Of a stretch of 7,646 bases of DNA, positions 1 through 5,798 are shown one piece after another; the stretch's first letter is position 1; each line of letters starts with the position of its first letter. The notes below the pieces were generated by a model. That model searched no databases, had not been told where the DNA came from, and saw only the letters and a program-made list of their open reading frames with translations. Location of the stretch: positions 1-7,646 of the forward strand of contig CAJUMT010000009.1 in the NCBI GenBank assembly GCA_910587495.1, in the 5' to 3' direction. Source of the DNA: an uncultured Lachnospiraceae bacterium (GTDB lineage Bacteria > Bacillota_A > Clostridia > Lachnospirales > Lachnospiraceae). Position numbers and translations under genes: made by a program.

Positions 1-96
1 TTTGTTGTCCTTATCGTGCCTGTCTAGCCATTTGCTGATGAGGTGGCAAACCACACCCGCTGCGACAGTCACTAGAAAAGTAATGACGACTTCCAT
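1..96 (-). CDS. Small single-span membrane peptide, partial (runs off left edge); possible type I toxin-like peptide
   Basis: Thirty-two codons are visible, from an ATG at 96 reading leftward to the window edge with no stop. The first ~20 residues are hydrophobic (MEVVITFLVTVAAGVV, then CHLI). They are followed by a polar, charged tail (SKWLDRHDKDNK), giving one membrane helix with a charged C-terminus. A very strong Shine-Dalgarno, GGGAGGAGGTG (102-112 on the minus strand), lies just upstream, and an extended -10 element sits ~45 bp upstream. A short hydrophobic helix, a charged tail and an unusually strong ribosome binding site resemble type I toxin peptides of Firmicutes such as the Fst/TxpA classes, but I do not recognise a named family. 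It is divergent from the glycohydrolase gene. Coding status is well supported; function is inference only. Confidence 0.6.
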   Translation of the reverse strand, partial: MEVVITFLVTVAAGVVCHLISKWLDRHDKDNK

Positions 97-142
97 TTGA
101 ACACCTCCTCCCGTTGCCAGGTATCGGTAGGACAACATGGAA

Positions 143-151
143 ATTATATCA
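143..151 (-). promoter_or_regulatory. Extended -10 promoter element for the small membrane peptide gene
   Basis: On the minus strand the sequence reads TGATATAAT, a consensus TATAAT with the TGn extension. It would start transcription near 136 and leave a leader of about 40 nt before the ATG at 96. No good -35 box is seen at 16-18 bp, which is tolerated by extended -10 promoters. Confidence 0.5.
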
Positions 152-202
152 TGTGTTTTCAAATAGGTATGGCATTTTCTGCAAGCCATCAGGAGGGGAA
201 TT

Positions 203-1042
203 ATGGATAGAAAAGCAATGGCGAAAGAAACATTAAGAATTTTAAACCAGGGGTATTATGAGCCGGAGGATAAAAATGAAGCCGGGCAAAAACCAGAAAA
301 GCGGCAGATTATAATAAAAGACGCCGTAGAACAGTCCATTGGACGAAGCGTATTGATTTCTCCCGCGGAGGGGGAGAAAATTCTTGAAAAATATAATATA
401 TGTACAAAATGCAGCAAGACAGAGACAAGAGTTGAAAATATTTCTACGGTAGGGGCTGTCCGTATGCTGACGAATGAAGGAAAGTCGGATATCGGCGTAT
501 TAAATTTTGCAAGTGCAAAAAACCCGGGAGGCGGTTTCCTAAACGGAGCTAAAGCCCAGGAGGAGAGCCTGGCAGTATCCAGCGCCCTCTATCCCACATT
601 GACTGCCCATGAAACGTATTACGAAGAAAATCGGGTGCATAAATCTATGATGTACTTGGATTATGCGATTTATTCCCCGGAAGTAGTTTTTTTCCGTGAC
701 GAAAGATTTCAGCTGACGGGAACGCCTGTAAAAGCTTCCGTGCTGACTTTGCCGGCGGTCAATATGGGTCAGGTGCTTTTGAAAGGGGAGAACGTACAGG
801 AAGCCAAAAGAGTGATGCGCCGGAGAATGAAATTAGCTCTGGGGATTTTTGCAAAACAAAAAGCCAGGCATCTGGTGCTTGGTGCCTACGGATGCGGCGT
901 GTTCCGAAACGACCCCGGAGAGATAGCAGCCTGGTGGAGAGAGCTTCTGGAAGAAGGGATGGGGCAGTATTTTGATTCTGTGTTCCACGCTGTTTTGGAC
1001 AACTCTAAAGAAAGGCGCTGTATAAAAGCATTTCAAGGATAA
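203..1042 (+). CDS. Microbial-type poly(ADP-ribose) glycohydrolase (TIGR02452/DUF2263 family)
   Basis: This 279-residue protein matches the bacterial PARG family, macrodomain-fold enzymes that cleave the ribose-ribose bonds of poly(ADP-ribose) or remove ADP-ribose from targets in the cytoplasm. The diagnostic catalytic loop GGG-X7-QEE is intact: GGG at residues 109-111 and QEE at 119-121 within NPGGGFLNGAKAQEES. The preceding strand, VLNFASAKNPGGG, and the C-terminal macrodomain strand, LVLGAYGCGVFRNDP (225-238), are also present. The N-terminus (MAKETLRILNQGYYE) is the usual family helix. Length is typical for the family. The start is supported by AGGAGGGG at 191-198, 4 bp before the ATG. 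I see no convincing promoter upstream. No ADP-ribosyltransferase or DarT-like gene is in the window, so its substrate source is unknown. It converges on the Uma2 gene with a 15-bp gap and no obvious terminator hairpin between. Confidence 0.92.
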   Translation: MDRKAMAKETLRILNQGYYEPEDKNEAGQKPEKRQIIIKDAVEQSIGRSVLISPAEGEKILEKYNICTKCSKTETRVENISTVGAVRMLTNEGKSDIGVLNFASAKNPGGGFLNGAKAQEESLAVSSALYPTLTAHETYYEENRVHKSMMYLDYAIYSPEVVFFRDERFQLTGTPVKASVLTLPAVNMGQVLLKGENVQEAKRVMRRRMKLALGIFAKQKARHLVLGAYGCGVFRNDPGEIAAWWRELLEEGMGQYFDSVFHAVLDNSKERRCIKAFQG

Positions 1043-1057
1043 ATTCTGTGTTGTAAC

Positions 1058-1612
1058 CTATATGTCCAGTTCTTTGAAATCAATCCATAGATCGTCATAG
1101 ATATTGACTTTGATTTTATCCTGGAATGTATATGTGTTTATGATGGGATCAGGTACTTCCAGATAGTATACCGTTATCTTCTCCGTTCGTGGATCCACAA
1201 TCCAGTATTCCCGGACGCCTGCGTTGGCATACAGATTCAGTTTGCGGATATAATCATGGCTGGAAGTACCTGGAGAGACAATTTCGATGATCCAGTCCGG
1301 GGCGCCTGTGCAGCCTCGGTCCGTCAGTTTGTCACGGCTGCAGATTACACTGATATCAGGTTCTACGATGTTTTTCCTGTCCTTGGACAGCTTGACTGCG
1401 AACGGGGCAGGAAATACACGGCAGACCCTTTTTTTCGCTTTCAGGTAATTACCGATTGTAATATGCAGCTCAGATAATATGGTCTGGTGTTTCCTGTTTG
1501 GGGCGGCCTGGTAATAGATCCGACCGTCAATCAACTCTGCCCGAACATTTTCCGGCAGATTGTAATAGTCATCTTCTGTATAGATTTTTTCCTGCATGGA
1601 TGGCTGCGGCAT
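1058..1612 (-). CDS. Uma2-family PD-(D/E)XK endonuclease-like protein (DUF820)
   Basis: The 184-residue protein has the full Uma2 (DUF820) layout. The N-terminal YYNLPENVRAELIDGRIYY carries the first acidic residue (E26). VEPDISVIC carries the catalytic Asp (D86). IIEIVSPGTSSHDYIRKLNLY carries the ExK-like pair (E110, K124), followed by YANAGVREYWIVDP, the hallmark of the family. The predicted restriction-endonuclease fold is intact, but the biological role of Uma2 proteins is poorly defined; they are common as stand-alone genes in cyanobacteria and some Firmicutes. The start at 1612 is favoured over the ATG at 1597 because AGAAGGGAG (1620-1628) lies 7 bp before it. The gene has its own promoter and an overlapping palindrome. 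It is convergent with the glycohydrolase gene; a functional link is not shown. Confidence 0.88.
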   Translation of the reverse strand: MPQPSMQEKIYTEDDYYNLPENVRAELIDGRIYYQAAPNRKHQTILSELHITIGNYLKAKKRVCRVFPAPFAVKLSKDRKNIVEPDISVICSRDKLTDRGCTGAPDWIIEIVSPGTSSHDYIRKLNLYANAGVREYWIVDPRTEKITVYYLEVPDPIINTYTFQDKIKVNIYDDLWIDFKELDI

Positions 1613-1624
1613 GGGGATGCTCCC

Positions 1625-1639
1625 TTCTTAAATTAAGAA
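1625..1639. promoter_or_regulatory. Perfect 15-bp palindrome in the Uma2 leader, candidate operator
   Basis: TTCTTAA-A-TTAAGAA is a perfect 7+1+7 palindrome. It lies between the -10 box (1652-1657) and the start codon, roughly +6 to +20 of the predicted transcript, and overlaps the Shine-Dalgarno at 1620-1628. Its position fits a repressor site. An RNA hairpin is possible but AT-rich and weak. Confidence 0.4.
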
Positions 1640-1651
1640 ATCTTTAAAAAG

Positions 1652-1680
1652 AGTATAAAATACAGTTAGGAAAAAATCAA
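1652..1680 (-). promoter_or_regulatory. Sigma-A type promoter of the Uma2 gene
   Basis: On the minus strand, TTGATT (1675-1680) and TATACT (1652-1657) are separated by exactly 17 bp. Transcription would start near 1645, about 33 nt before the ATG at 1612. This lets the Uma2 gene be transcribed independently of the small membrane protein gene whose stop lies at 1699. Confidence 0.7.
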
Positions 1681-1698
1681 CCGATAATCCTGCTGTTT

Positions 1699-1884
1699 TT
1701 ATGACTCTTTATTATTTTCTTTCCCAATCCATCTGTTGTAAATGAACATACCGCAAACTACACACACCAAAGTATTCGCTGCAGAATCCAAGTCAATACC
1801 ATTTATATTGCAGATCACATTGATGATTATATCAACAATCATTACTCCTGCTACTACGATGATTCCTTTTAAAAAATGTTTCAT
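1699..1884 (-). CDS. Small two-helix membrane protein of unknown function (61 aa)
   Basis: This 61-residue protein has two hydrophobic stretches. One is about residues 5-27 (LKGIIVVAGVMIVDIIINVI) and the other about 37-54 (ANTLVCVVCGMFIYNRW). They are joined by a short polar turn, NINGIDLDS, and followed by a charged tail, GKENNKES. Coding is supported by a strong Shine-Dalgarno, AAGGAGAT (1893-1900), 8 bp before the ATG, and by an extended -10 upstream. I do not recognise the family. It is divergent from the sensor kinase gene and shares its regulatory region. It could therefore be a target, accessory factor or immunity-like protein of that two-component system, but this rests on position only. 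It is not AgrD- or AgrB-like in sequence. Confidence 0.65.
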   Translation of the reverse strand: MKHFLKGIIVVAGVMIVDIIINVICNINGIDLDSAANTLVCVVCGMFIYNRWIGKENNKES

Positions 1885-1930
1885 AACTTCATATCTCCTT
1901 CTAACAACAAATATGTATGTATCGCAGGAT

Positions 1931-1939
1931 AGTATATCA
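1931..1939 (-). promoter_or_regulatory. Extended -10 element upstream of the 61-aa membrane protein gene
   Basis: The minus strand reads TGATATACT, a TGn-extended -10 close to consensus. The predicted start near 1924 leaves a ~40-nt leader before the ATG at 1884. No clear -35 box is seen at 17 bp, so an activator may be needed. Confidence 0.45.
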
Positions 1940-1981
1940 GAAGAAACAGCAATTCTTTTAAAACAGTCGTAAAATGTCTCA

Positions 1982-2047
1982 ATTAGCGAATAAGTGCGAT
2001 TTTCCCTTTACAAAACACGCATTTATTCGTCATTTTCGCGGGCTAAT
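1982..2047. promoter_or_regulatory. Interrupted inverted repeat just upstream of the kinase promoter, candidate operator
   Basis: GCGAATAAGTGCG (1986-1998) and CGCATTTATTCGT (2018-2030) are inverted copies matching at 11 of 13 positions. An outer pair, ATTAGC (1982-1987) and GCTAAT (2042-2047), brackets them. The centres of the two 13-bp arms are 32 bp apart, about three helical turns, so proteins bound there would face the same side. The right outer arm ends 2 bp before the -35 box of the kinase promoter. No T-run follows, so it is unlikely to be a terminator. It is not an obvious match to the usual LytTR direct-repeat consensus. Confidence 0.5.
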
Positions 2048-2049
2048 GC

Positions 2050-2078
2050 TTGATACAAAGAATCACATACAGTATAAT
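2050..2078 (+). promoter_or_regulatory. Near-consensus sigma-A promoter of the kinase-regulator operon
   Basis: TTGATA (2050-2055) and TATAAT (2073-2078) are separated by exactly 17 bp, giving 11 of 12 consensus bases. Transcription should begin near 2085, about 31 nt before the ATG at 2116. The promoter lies inside the longest open frame of the kinase gene, whose TTG codon at 2050 is the start of the -35 box. Confidence 0.8.
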
Positions 2079-2097
2079 CAGAGAAGTAGCTCTCGAA

Positions 2098-2104
2098 AGA
2101 AGGA
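2098..2104 (+). promoter_or_regulatory. Ribosome binding site that sets the kinase start at 2116
   Basis: AGAAGGA lies 11 bp before the ATG at 2116, slightly long spacing but downstream of the predicted transcription start. No Shine-Dalgarno precedes the TTG at 2050 (upstream bases are GCGGGCTAATGC). This supports the shorter protein. Confidence 0.6.
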
Positions 2105-2115
2105 ACATATTTAAG

Positions 2116-3411
2116 ATGCTGTTGTCTTTTTTTCTGCTTTCCCTTGCCATTCGTAATGTGTGGCCGCAGCGCATGAGCCTGAAAGCATTTGCAGTGCTTT
2201 ATATGCTGCTGTTGCTGGCCGGAATGCCTGTGACGCTCCTGTCCTGTATACCATATGGTCTGTTTGGTATTCTGGCGGCAGCCTGTATGTATGGGTTGGC
2301 TGTCTGCAGGGATACCGCACCGCAGAATGTCTGTATGAGTATGGTTGGATTTGTGCTTACCATTGTGACGGAAGATTTGTTGGCGGATTTACTGAATATG
2401 CTGATTCCCTTGCCTTTATTAAATCAGCAGTATTATTCTATTGTTGTCAATCTGATTCGTGTTTTGCTGTTTTATTTTATCACATTGCTTTGCGGCAGGC
2501 TTTTTAAAAAATTAGTATTGGCAGGAAAAGGTGTCTTACGCCTTCCGCAGGCATGGTATCTGATGGACGCCGCGCTGCTGCTCCTTATAACCATTTATCT
2601 GTTCGATGACTTGATACCAGGTCAAAATGGATCCGTGTTCAAAATGCTCTATAATAATGCCTTACATATTTCCGGATATTTGTTTGTTATGCTTTTTTTG
2701 TATCTGGCTATGCGCCGAACTTATCTAGAACAAGTACAGACAGAGGCAAAGCAGAAAGCCCTGCAGGATTTACAGGACTACACGCATAATCTGGAAAACA
2801 TGTATAACGGACTGCGCTCCTTTAAGCATGATTATGTTAACATTTTGCTCTCCATATCCGGTTATATTGAAAATGGCGATATGGAGGAATTAAAGGAATT
2901 TTTTGAAAGCAAAATTTTTCCGACGAAGAATCTGATTGACCAGGGTGATTACAGGCTGCATCAGCTTGGCAACATTGGCGTTTTGGAAATCAAAAGCCTG
3001 CTTTGTGCGAAAATGATATACGCGCATGAATCGGGCATTGATGTCATAATTGATATTCCCGACAGAGTGGACGGCTTTCTGATGGACACCGTAGACCTGG
3101 CCAGGATACTGGGGATTTTTTTAGATAATGCGATCGAGGCTGCGCTGGAGGCGCAGACGCCGCAAATAGGCTTACATATCATTCAGAATAGGGTAGGCGT
3201 ATCAATTATTATAAGCAATCGATTTCGTGATGAAGGCGTGGCGCTGCACAGGCTAAAGCAAAAAGGCTTTAGCACAAAGAACGGACATCAGGGGATCGGG
3301 CTTTTAAATGCCATGCAAATCATCAATTCCTATGACAATGTGCTGCTGGAAACGACAATACAAGGTGGTTGTTTCATACAGCATATGGAGCTTGCGGCCA
3401 GAAAGGAGTGA
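2116..3411 (+). CDS. AgrC-like GHKL sensor histidine kinase
   Basis: With the ATG at 2116 the protein has 431 residues. The frame is open back to a TTG at 2050, but that TTG is a -35 box. Six to seven membrane helices fill residues ~1-199, with no extracellular sensor domain. A coiled-coil-like linker follows (~200-234, including YLEQVQTEAKQKALQDLQDY). The phosphoacceptor motif SFKHDYVNILLSISGYI has the likely His at 238. The GHKL ATPase contains the N-box FLDNAIEAA (335-343) and the glycine box GHQGIGLLNA (390-399). This is the layout of AgrC/BlpH/ComD-type kinases, which sense peptides at the membrane and phosphorylate LytTR regulators. The response regulator gene starts 6 bp after its stop. 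No AgrB, AgrD or peptide exporter gene is visible nearby, so the ligand is unknown. Confidence 0.9.
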   Translation: MLLSFFLLSLAIRNVWPQRMSLKAFAVLYMLLLLAGMPVTLLSCIPYGLFGILAAACMYGLAVCRDTAPQNVCMSMVGFVLTIVTEDLLADLLNMLIPLPLLNQQYYSIVVNLIRVLLFYFITLLCGRLFKKLVLAGKGVLRLPQAWYLMDAALLLLITIYLFDDLIPGQNGSVFKMLYNNALHISGYLFVMLFLYLAMRRTYLEQVQTEAKQKALQDLQDYTHNLENMYNGLRSFKHDYVNILLSISGYIENGDMEELKEFFESKIFPTKNLIDQGDYRLHQLGNIGVLEIKSLLCAKMIYAHESGIDVIIDIPDRVDGFLMDTVDLARILGIFLDNAIEAALEAQTPQIGLHIIQNRVGVSIIISNRFRDEGVALHRLKQKGFSTKNGHQGIGLLNAMQIINSYDNVLLETTIQGGCFIQHMELAARKE

Positions 3412-3417
3412 CATTAT

Positions 3418-4137
3418 ATGCTTAACATCTTTGTGTGCGAAGATGATACCATGCAGCGGCGGACAATCGTAAAGATTATTCAGGATATCGTGCTGATAGA
3501 AGAACTGGATATGCAGCTTGCTTTAGATGCGGGAGATCCTTATGTGCTGCTTGATAAAGTCAGGGCCAATCGGAACACAGGCATTTATTTCCTTGATATC
3601 GACTTAAACAGCGACATGAACGGAATGAAACTGGCACAACAAATCAGATTGTATGATCCCCGTGGTTTCATCATATTTATAACCGCGCATTCAGAACTAA
3701 GCTGCATGACTTTTCAGTATCGGGTGGAGGCAATGGACTTTGTATTGAAAGACAACCCTGCCGAAGCAAAAGTGAAGATCAGGGAATGTCTGTTAAATGC
3801 ATTGGAACGTCATACACTTCAGACGAACAGGACACATAAAGTCTATACGATTGAAACCGGAGGACGAAAGATCAGTGTAGATTATAATGAAATTCTCTTT
3901 TTTGAAACTTCCGGCAATATTCATAAAGTCATTCTTCATGCGAAAGATCATCAAATTGAGTTTCCCGGCACCATGAAAGAATTGATAAGTACATTAGATG
4001 ATAATTTTGTGCGCTGTCATCGGTCATTTATAGTAAACAAAAATAATATAAAAGAAGCAGATGTTAAAAAACGGATCATCTATTTTGACAACGGAGAAAC
4101 TTGCCTGATGTCCACGCGCAGGATGAAAGAACTCTGA
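3418..4137 (+). CDS. AgrA/ComE-like LytTR response regulator
   Basis: The 239-residue protein has an N-terminal receiver domain (~1-125). It shows the acidic pocket EDD (8-10), the phosphoacceptor Asp60 in IYFLDIDL, Thr89 in FITAHSE and Lys111. A LytTR DNA-binding domain occupies ~139-239, with the family signatures EILFFETSGNIHKV and FVRCHRSFIVN (197-207). Length and architecture match AgrA. The protein would be phosphorylated by the kinase encoded just upstream and bind direct repeats near target promoters. Its Shine-Dalgarno, AAAGGAG (3402-3408), lies at the 3' end of the kinase gene, so the two are co-transcribed and probably translationally coupled. No terminator hairpin with a T-run is seen after its stop, so read-through into the next regulator gene is possible. 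Confidence 0.93.
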   Translation: MLNIFVCEDDTMQRRTIVKIIQDIVLIEELDMQLALDAGDPYVLLDKVRANRNTGIYFLDIDLNSDMNGMKLAQQIRLYDPRGFIIFITAHSELSCMTFQYRVEAMDFVLKDNPAEAKVKIRECLLNALERHTLQTNRTHKVYTIETGGRKISVDYNEILFFETSGNIHKVILHAKDHQIEFPGTMKELISTLDDNFVRCHRSFIVNKNNIKEADVKKRIIYFDNGETCLMSTRRMKEL

Positions 4138-4160
4138 AAACGAAACTCCCAAATACCGGA

Positions 4161-4186
4161 TTTCTGTGACGGCGCCTGTGCAGAAA
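4161..4186. promoter_or_regulatory. 26-bp dyad upstream of the XRE-type regulator, candidate operator
   Basis: TTTCTG (4161-4166) and CAGAAA (4181-4186) are perfect inverted arms around a central palindromic GGCGCC (4171-4176), with four bases on each side between. No T-run follows, so it does not look like an intrinsic terminator of the upstream operon. It sits ~42 bp upstream of the -10 element at 4228, a usual place for an activator or repressor site. Confidence 0.35.
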
Positions 4187-4224
4187 AATAATGAAAATTG
4201 CGCACACATTGTTCGGCCTTTTTG

Positions 4225-4233
4225 TGTTATAGT
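4225..4233 (+). promoter_or_regulatory. Extended -10 element of the XRE-type regulator gene
   Basis: TGT-TATAGT is a TGn-extended -10 starting 33 bp before the ATG at 4258. The best -35 candidate, TTGTTC (4209-4214), is only 13 bp away, so the promoter would depend on the extension or on an activator. Confidence 0.4.
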
Positions 4234-4257
4234 TGAATACAGAAAGAGGGGAAGAAC

Positions 4258-5709
4258 ATGCTTTTATTTAGTGAATACTTACGGGAACTTATGCAGACAA
4301 AGCAAATATCTGTTTCCGCACTGGCGAGGATGTCCGGCGTGGAGCGTACGCAGCTTTCAAAAACACTGACCGGTAAACGTGTACTACCATATCATATCTT
4401 GGATGAATTGATATATCATTTAAAACTGACTCCGCAGGAAGAGAAGCGGTTTCGTTCTTATTATGATGCGCAGTTTGAAAAAGAAGGCATCCGCAGATCC
4501 CGTGAATTAATCAGCAAGCTGTTCGGGAATCTGTCTTGCCTGGACTTTTCCGCTACAGCCTTTGAGGAAACCAGGCTGCTGATGAATCTTGAACAATATG
4601 TAGGTGAAAAATCTGTTTTTATGGGTGAAACAAATGTGCAGTTTTTATTGCGTATGGTGTTCTCAGAAGAAATGGTACGTTCGGACGCAAGGCTGGAACT
4701 GACTGTACCGCCTACGGATTCATTGCTGACTTCGGCATTGCTTTATCGTTATATGGACGAGAGAATGACCATGGAGATAAGCCAGATTATTTGTTTTGAT
4801 GCATCCTCCGCAGGGGCGGACATTAATCTGTACAATTTGGAGTGTTTTTGCAGGATTTTTCCGATTTGTTTGCTCTCAAAGCAGCATTACCATCCATATT
4901 ACTATTATGACAACAGAATTGTCAGCCGTTATAGCGATCCGTTTCCCTATTTTATGGTAACACACAATTGTGTGGTCTGCCTGTCGGAAGACGCTTCGTG
5001 CGCTTTGCTTTTACGGTCCTCGGACGCTATATCTTATTACCAAAGGTATTTCCGTTCATTAACCGCAAGATGCCACAGCCTGATCCAGTATACCGGAGAT
5101 CCGCTGGAAATTTTAAGTTCTTATCAGCGCTGTACTGATCCGGACGGATTCTATATGGCTATGGATCAGCCTTGTTTTGGGAGGTTTTATTCGGATGAGT
5201 TTGTTTTATCCCATATACGGGAAGGAGTGCCTGCATTTGAACAGATTTTGCAGGCGGCGAAGGAGCGTTTTTCCCTTTTAAGATCCGTATCCCATTTTTA
5301 CACGGTCTTTTCAGAGGAAGGACTTAAACGCTTTATGGAAAATGGAACATTGGATGACTATCCGGTTGAACTTGTTCCGCCCTTTTCTCCAGAAGAACGG
5401 GCATGGTTCATGCAGGAGCTGGCGGCTGCCATCCGCTCCGGAGATGTGACGGGATGCCTCTTCCGGGAAAAAATATTTCCTGATTATCTTGCCATGTGTA
5501 CTTCCGCGGAGAAGGGGATCGGCTTTTTTACGACAAGTCAGTTTCCGTTATCTGACGGGCTTTGTTCCATCTGGATCAATGAATCGAATCTATGCAGGGC
5601 TTTTCACAGTTGGATGACCCATCTGCCGGGAAGCAGCCTGACGTACACGGCCAGAGAGACAGCCGATCGATTGGAACAGCTGGCGCTGAAGGGGAATGAA
5701 GCAAAATAA
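4258..5709 (+). CDS. XRE-type helix-turn-helix regulator with a large uncharacterised C-terminal region
   Basis: The 483-residue protein begins with a short XRE/Cro-like helix-turn-helix. In residues ~6-60, QISVSALARMSGVERTQLSK (16-35) forms the turn and recognition helix, then TGKRVLPYHILDELIYHLKLT completes the fold. The remaining ~400 residues are soluble, rich in Tyr, Phe and Cys (for example a run of Tyr at 214-217), and match no domain I can name. No transmembrane segment or receiver domain is evident, so it is probably a cytoplasmic one-component regulator with a ligand or protein-interaction region. The start is supported by GAGGGGA (4246-4252), 5 bp before the ATG. It lies 120 bp after the LytTR regulator and 103 bp before the BspA-like surface protein gene, all in one direction, which makes the surface protein the natural candidate target. 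Confidence 0.75.
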   Translation: MLLFSEYLRELMQTKQISVSALARMSGVERTQLSKTLTGKRVLPYHILDELIYHLKLTPQEEKRFRSYYDAQFEKEGIRRSRELISKLFGNLSCLDFSATAFEETRLLMNLEQYVGEKSVFMGETNVQFLLRMVFSEEMVRSDARLELTVPPTDSLLTSALLYRYMDERMTMEISQIICFDASSAGADINLYNLECFCRIFPICLLSKQHYHPYYYYDNRIVSRYSDPFPYFMVTHNCVVCLSEDASCALLLRSSDAISYYQRYFRSLTARCHSLIQYTGDPLEILSSYQRCTDPDGFYMAMDQPCFGRFYSDEFVLSHIREGVPAFEQILQAAKERFSLLRSVSHFYTVFSEEGLKRFMENGTLDDYPVELVPPFSPEERAWFMQELAAAIRSGDVTGCLFREKIFPDYLAMCTSAEKGIGFFTTSQFPLSDGLCSIWINESNLCRAFHSWMTHLPGSSLTYTARETADRLEQLALKGNEAK

Positions 5710-5773
5710 TGGTTTACCGCCTGGCCGTCTTAAGGCGAAGACGGTGCGGTCGGCACAAAAATGAAGCAAAATA
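5695..5773 (+). repeat. 14-bp perfect direct repeat flanking the regulator/surface-protein junction
   Basis: AATGAAGCAAAATA occurs at 5695-5708 and again at 5760-5773, offset by 65 bp. The first copy contains the last codons of the regulator gene and part of its TAA stop; the second lies in the leader of the next gene. Between them is the hairpin-forming segment. The repeat could be a scar of a short duplication or insertion, or a pair of binding sites. Confidence 0.6.
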
Positions 5774-5798
5774 TAAATGATGATGCAACCAGGCGGTA
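5715..5798 (+). promoter_or_regulatory. Leader segment with two mutually exclusive RNA pairings before the surface-protein gene
   Basis: A local hairpin pairs CCGTCTT (5725-5731) with AAGACGG (5738-5744), extended by ACCGC (5716-5720) with GCGGT (5746-5750). A competing long-range stem pairs TACCGCCTGG (5715-5724) perfectly with CCAGGCGGTA (5789-5798), which ends 1 nt before the Shine-Dalgarno GGAGG (5800-5804). The inner seven-pair hairpin can form in both folds, but 5716-5720 cannot pair in both. No T-run follows the hairpin, so it is a poor intrinsic terminator. No good -35/-10 pair is seen in this gap; TATAAA at 5772-5777 is the only -10-like box. Confidence 0.45.

Noticed and set aside
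1742..1972. Plus-strand 76-codon frame opposite the small membrane protein
   Set aside because: The minus-strand gene has the ribosome binding site and a sensible membrane topology; this frame runs through the divergent promoter region.
1982..2047. LytTR-type direct-repeat binding site upstream of the kinase operon
   Set aside because: I could not find two properly spaced matches to the usual LytTR consensus; the visible symmetry is inverted, not direct.
2160..2507. 115-codon alternative frame inside the sensor kinase gene
   Set aside because: It is an out-of-frame shadow of the hydrophobic membrane domain; the kinase frame continues into recognisable catalytic motifs.
5725..5744. Hairpin after the XRE-type regulator as an intrinsic terminator
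   Set aside because: The stem is good, but no T-run follows (the next bases are TGCGGTCGGCAC), so termination is unlikely without other factors.
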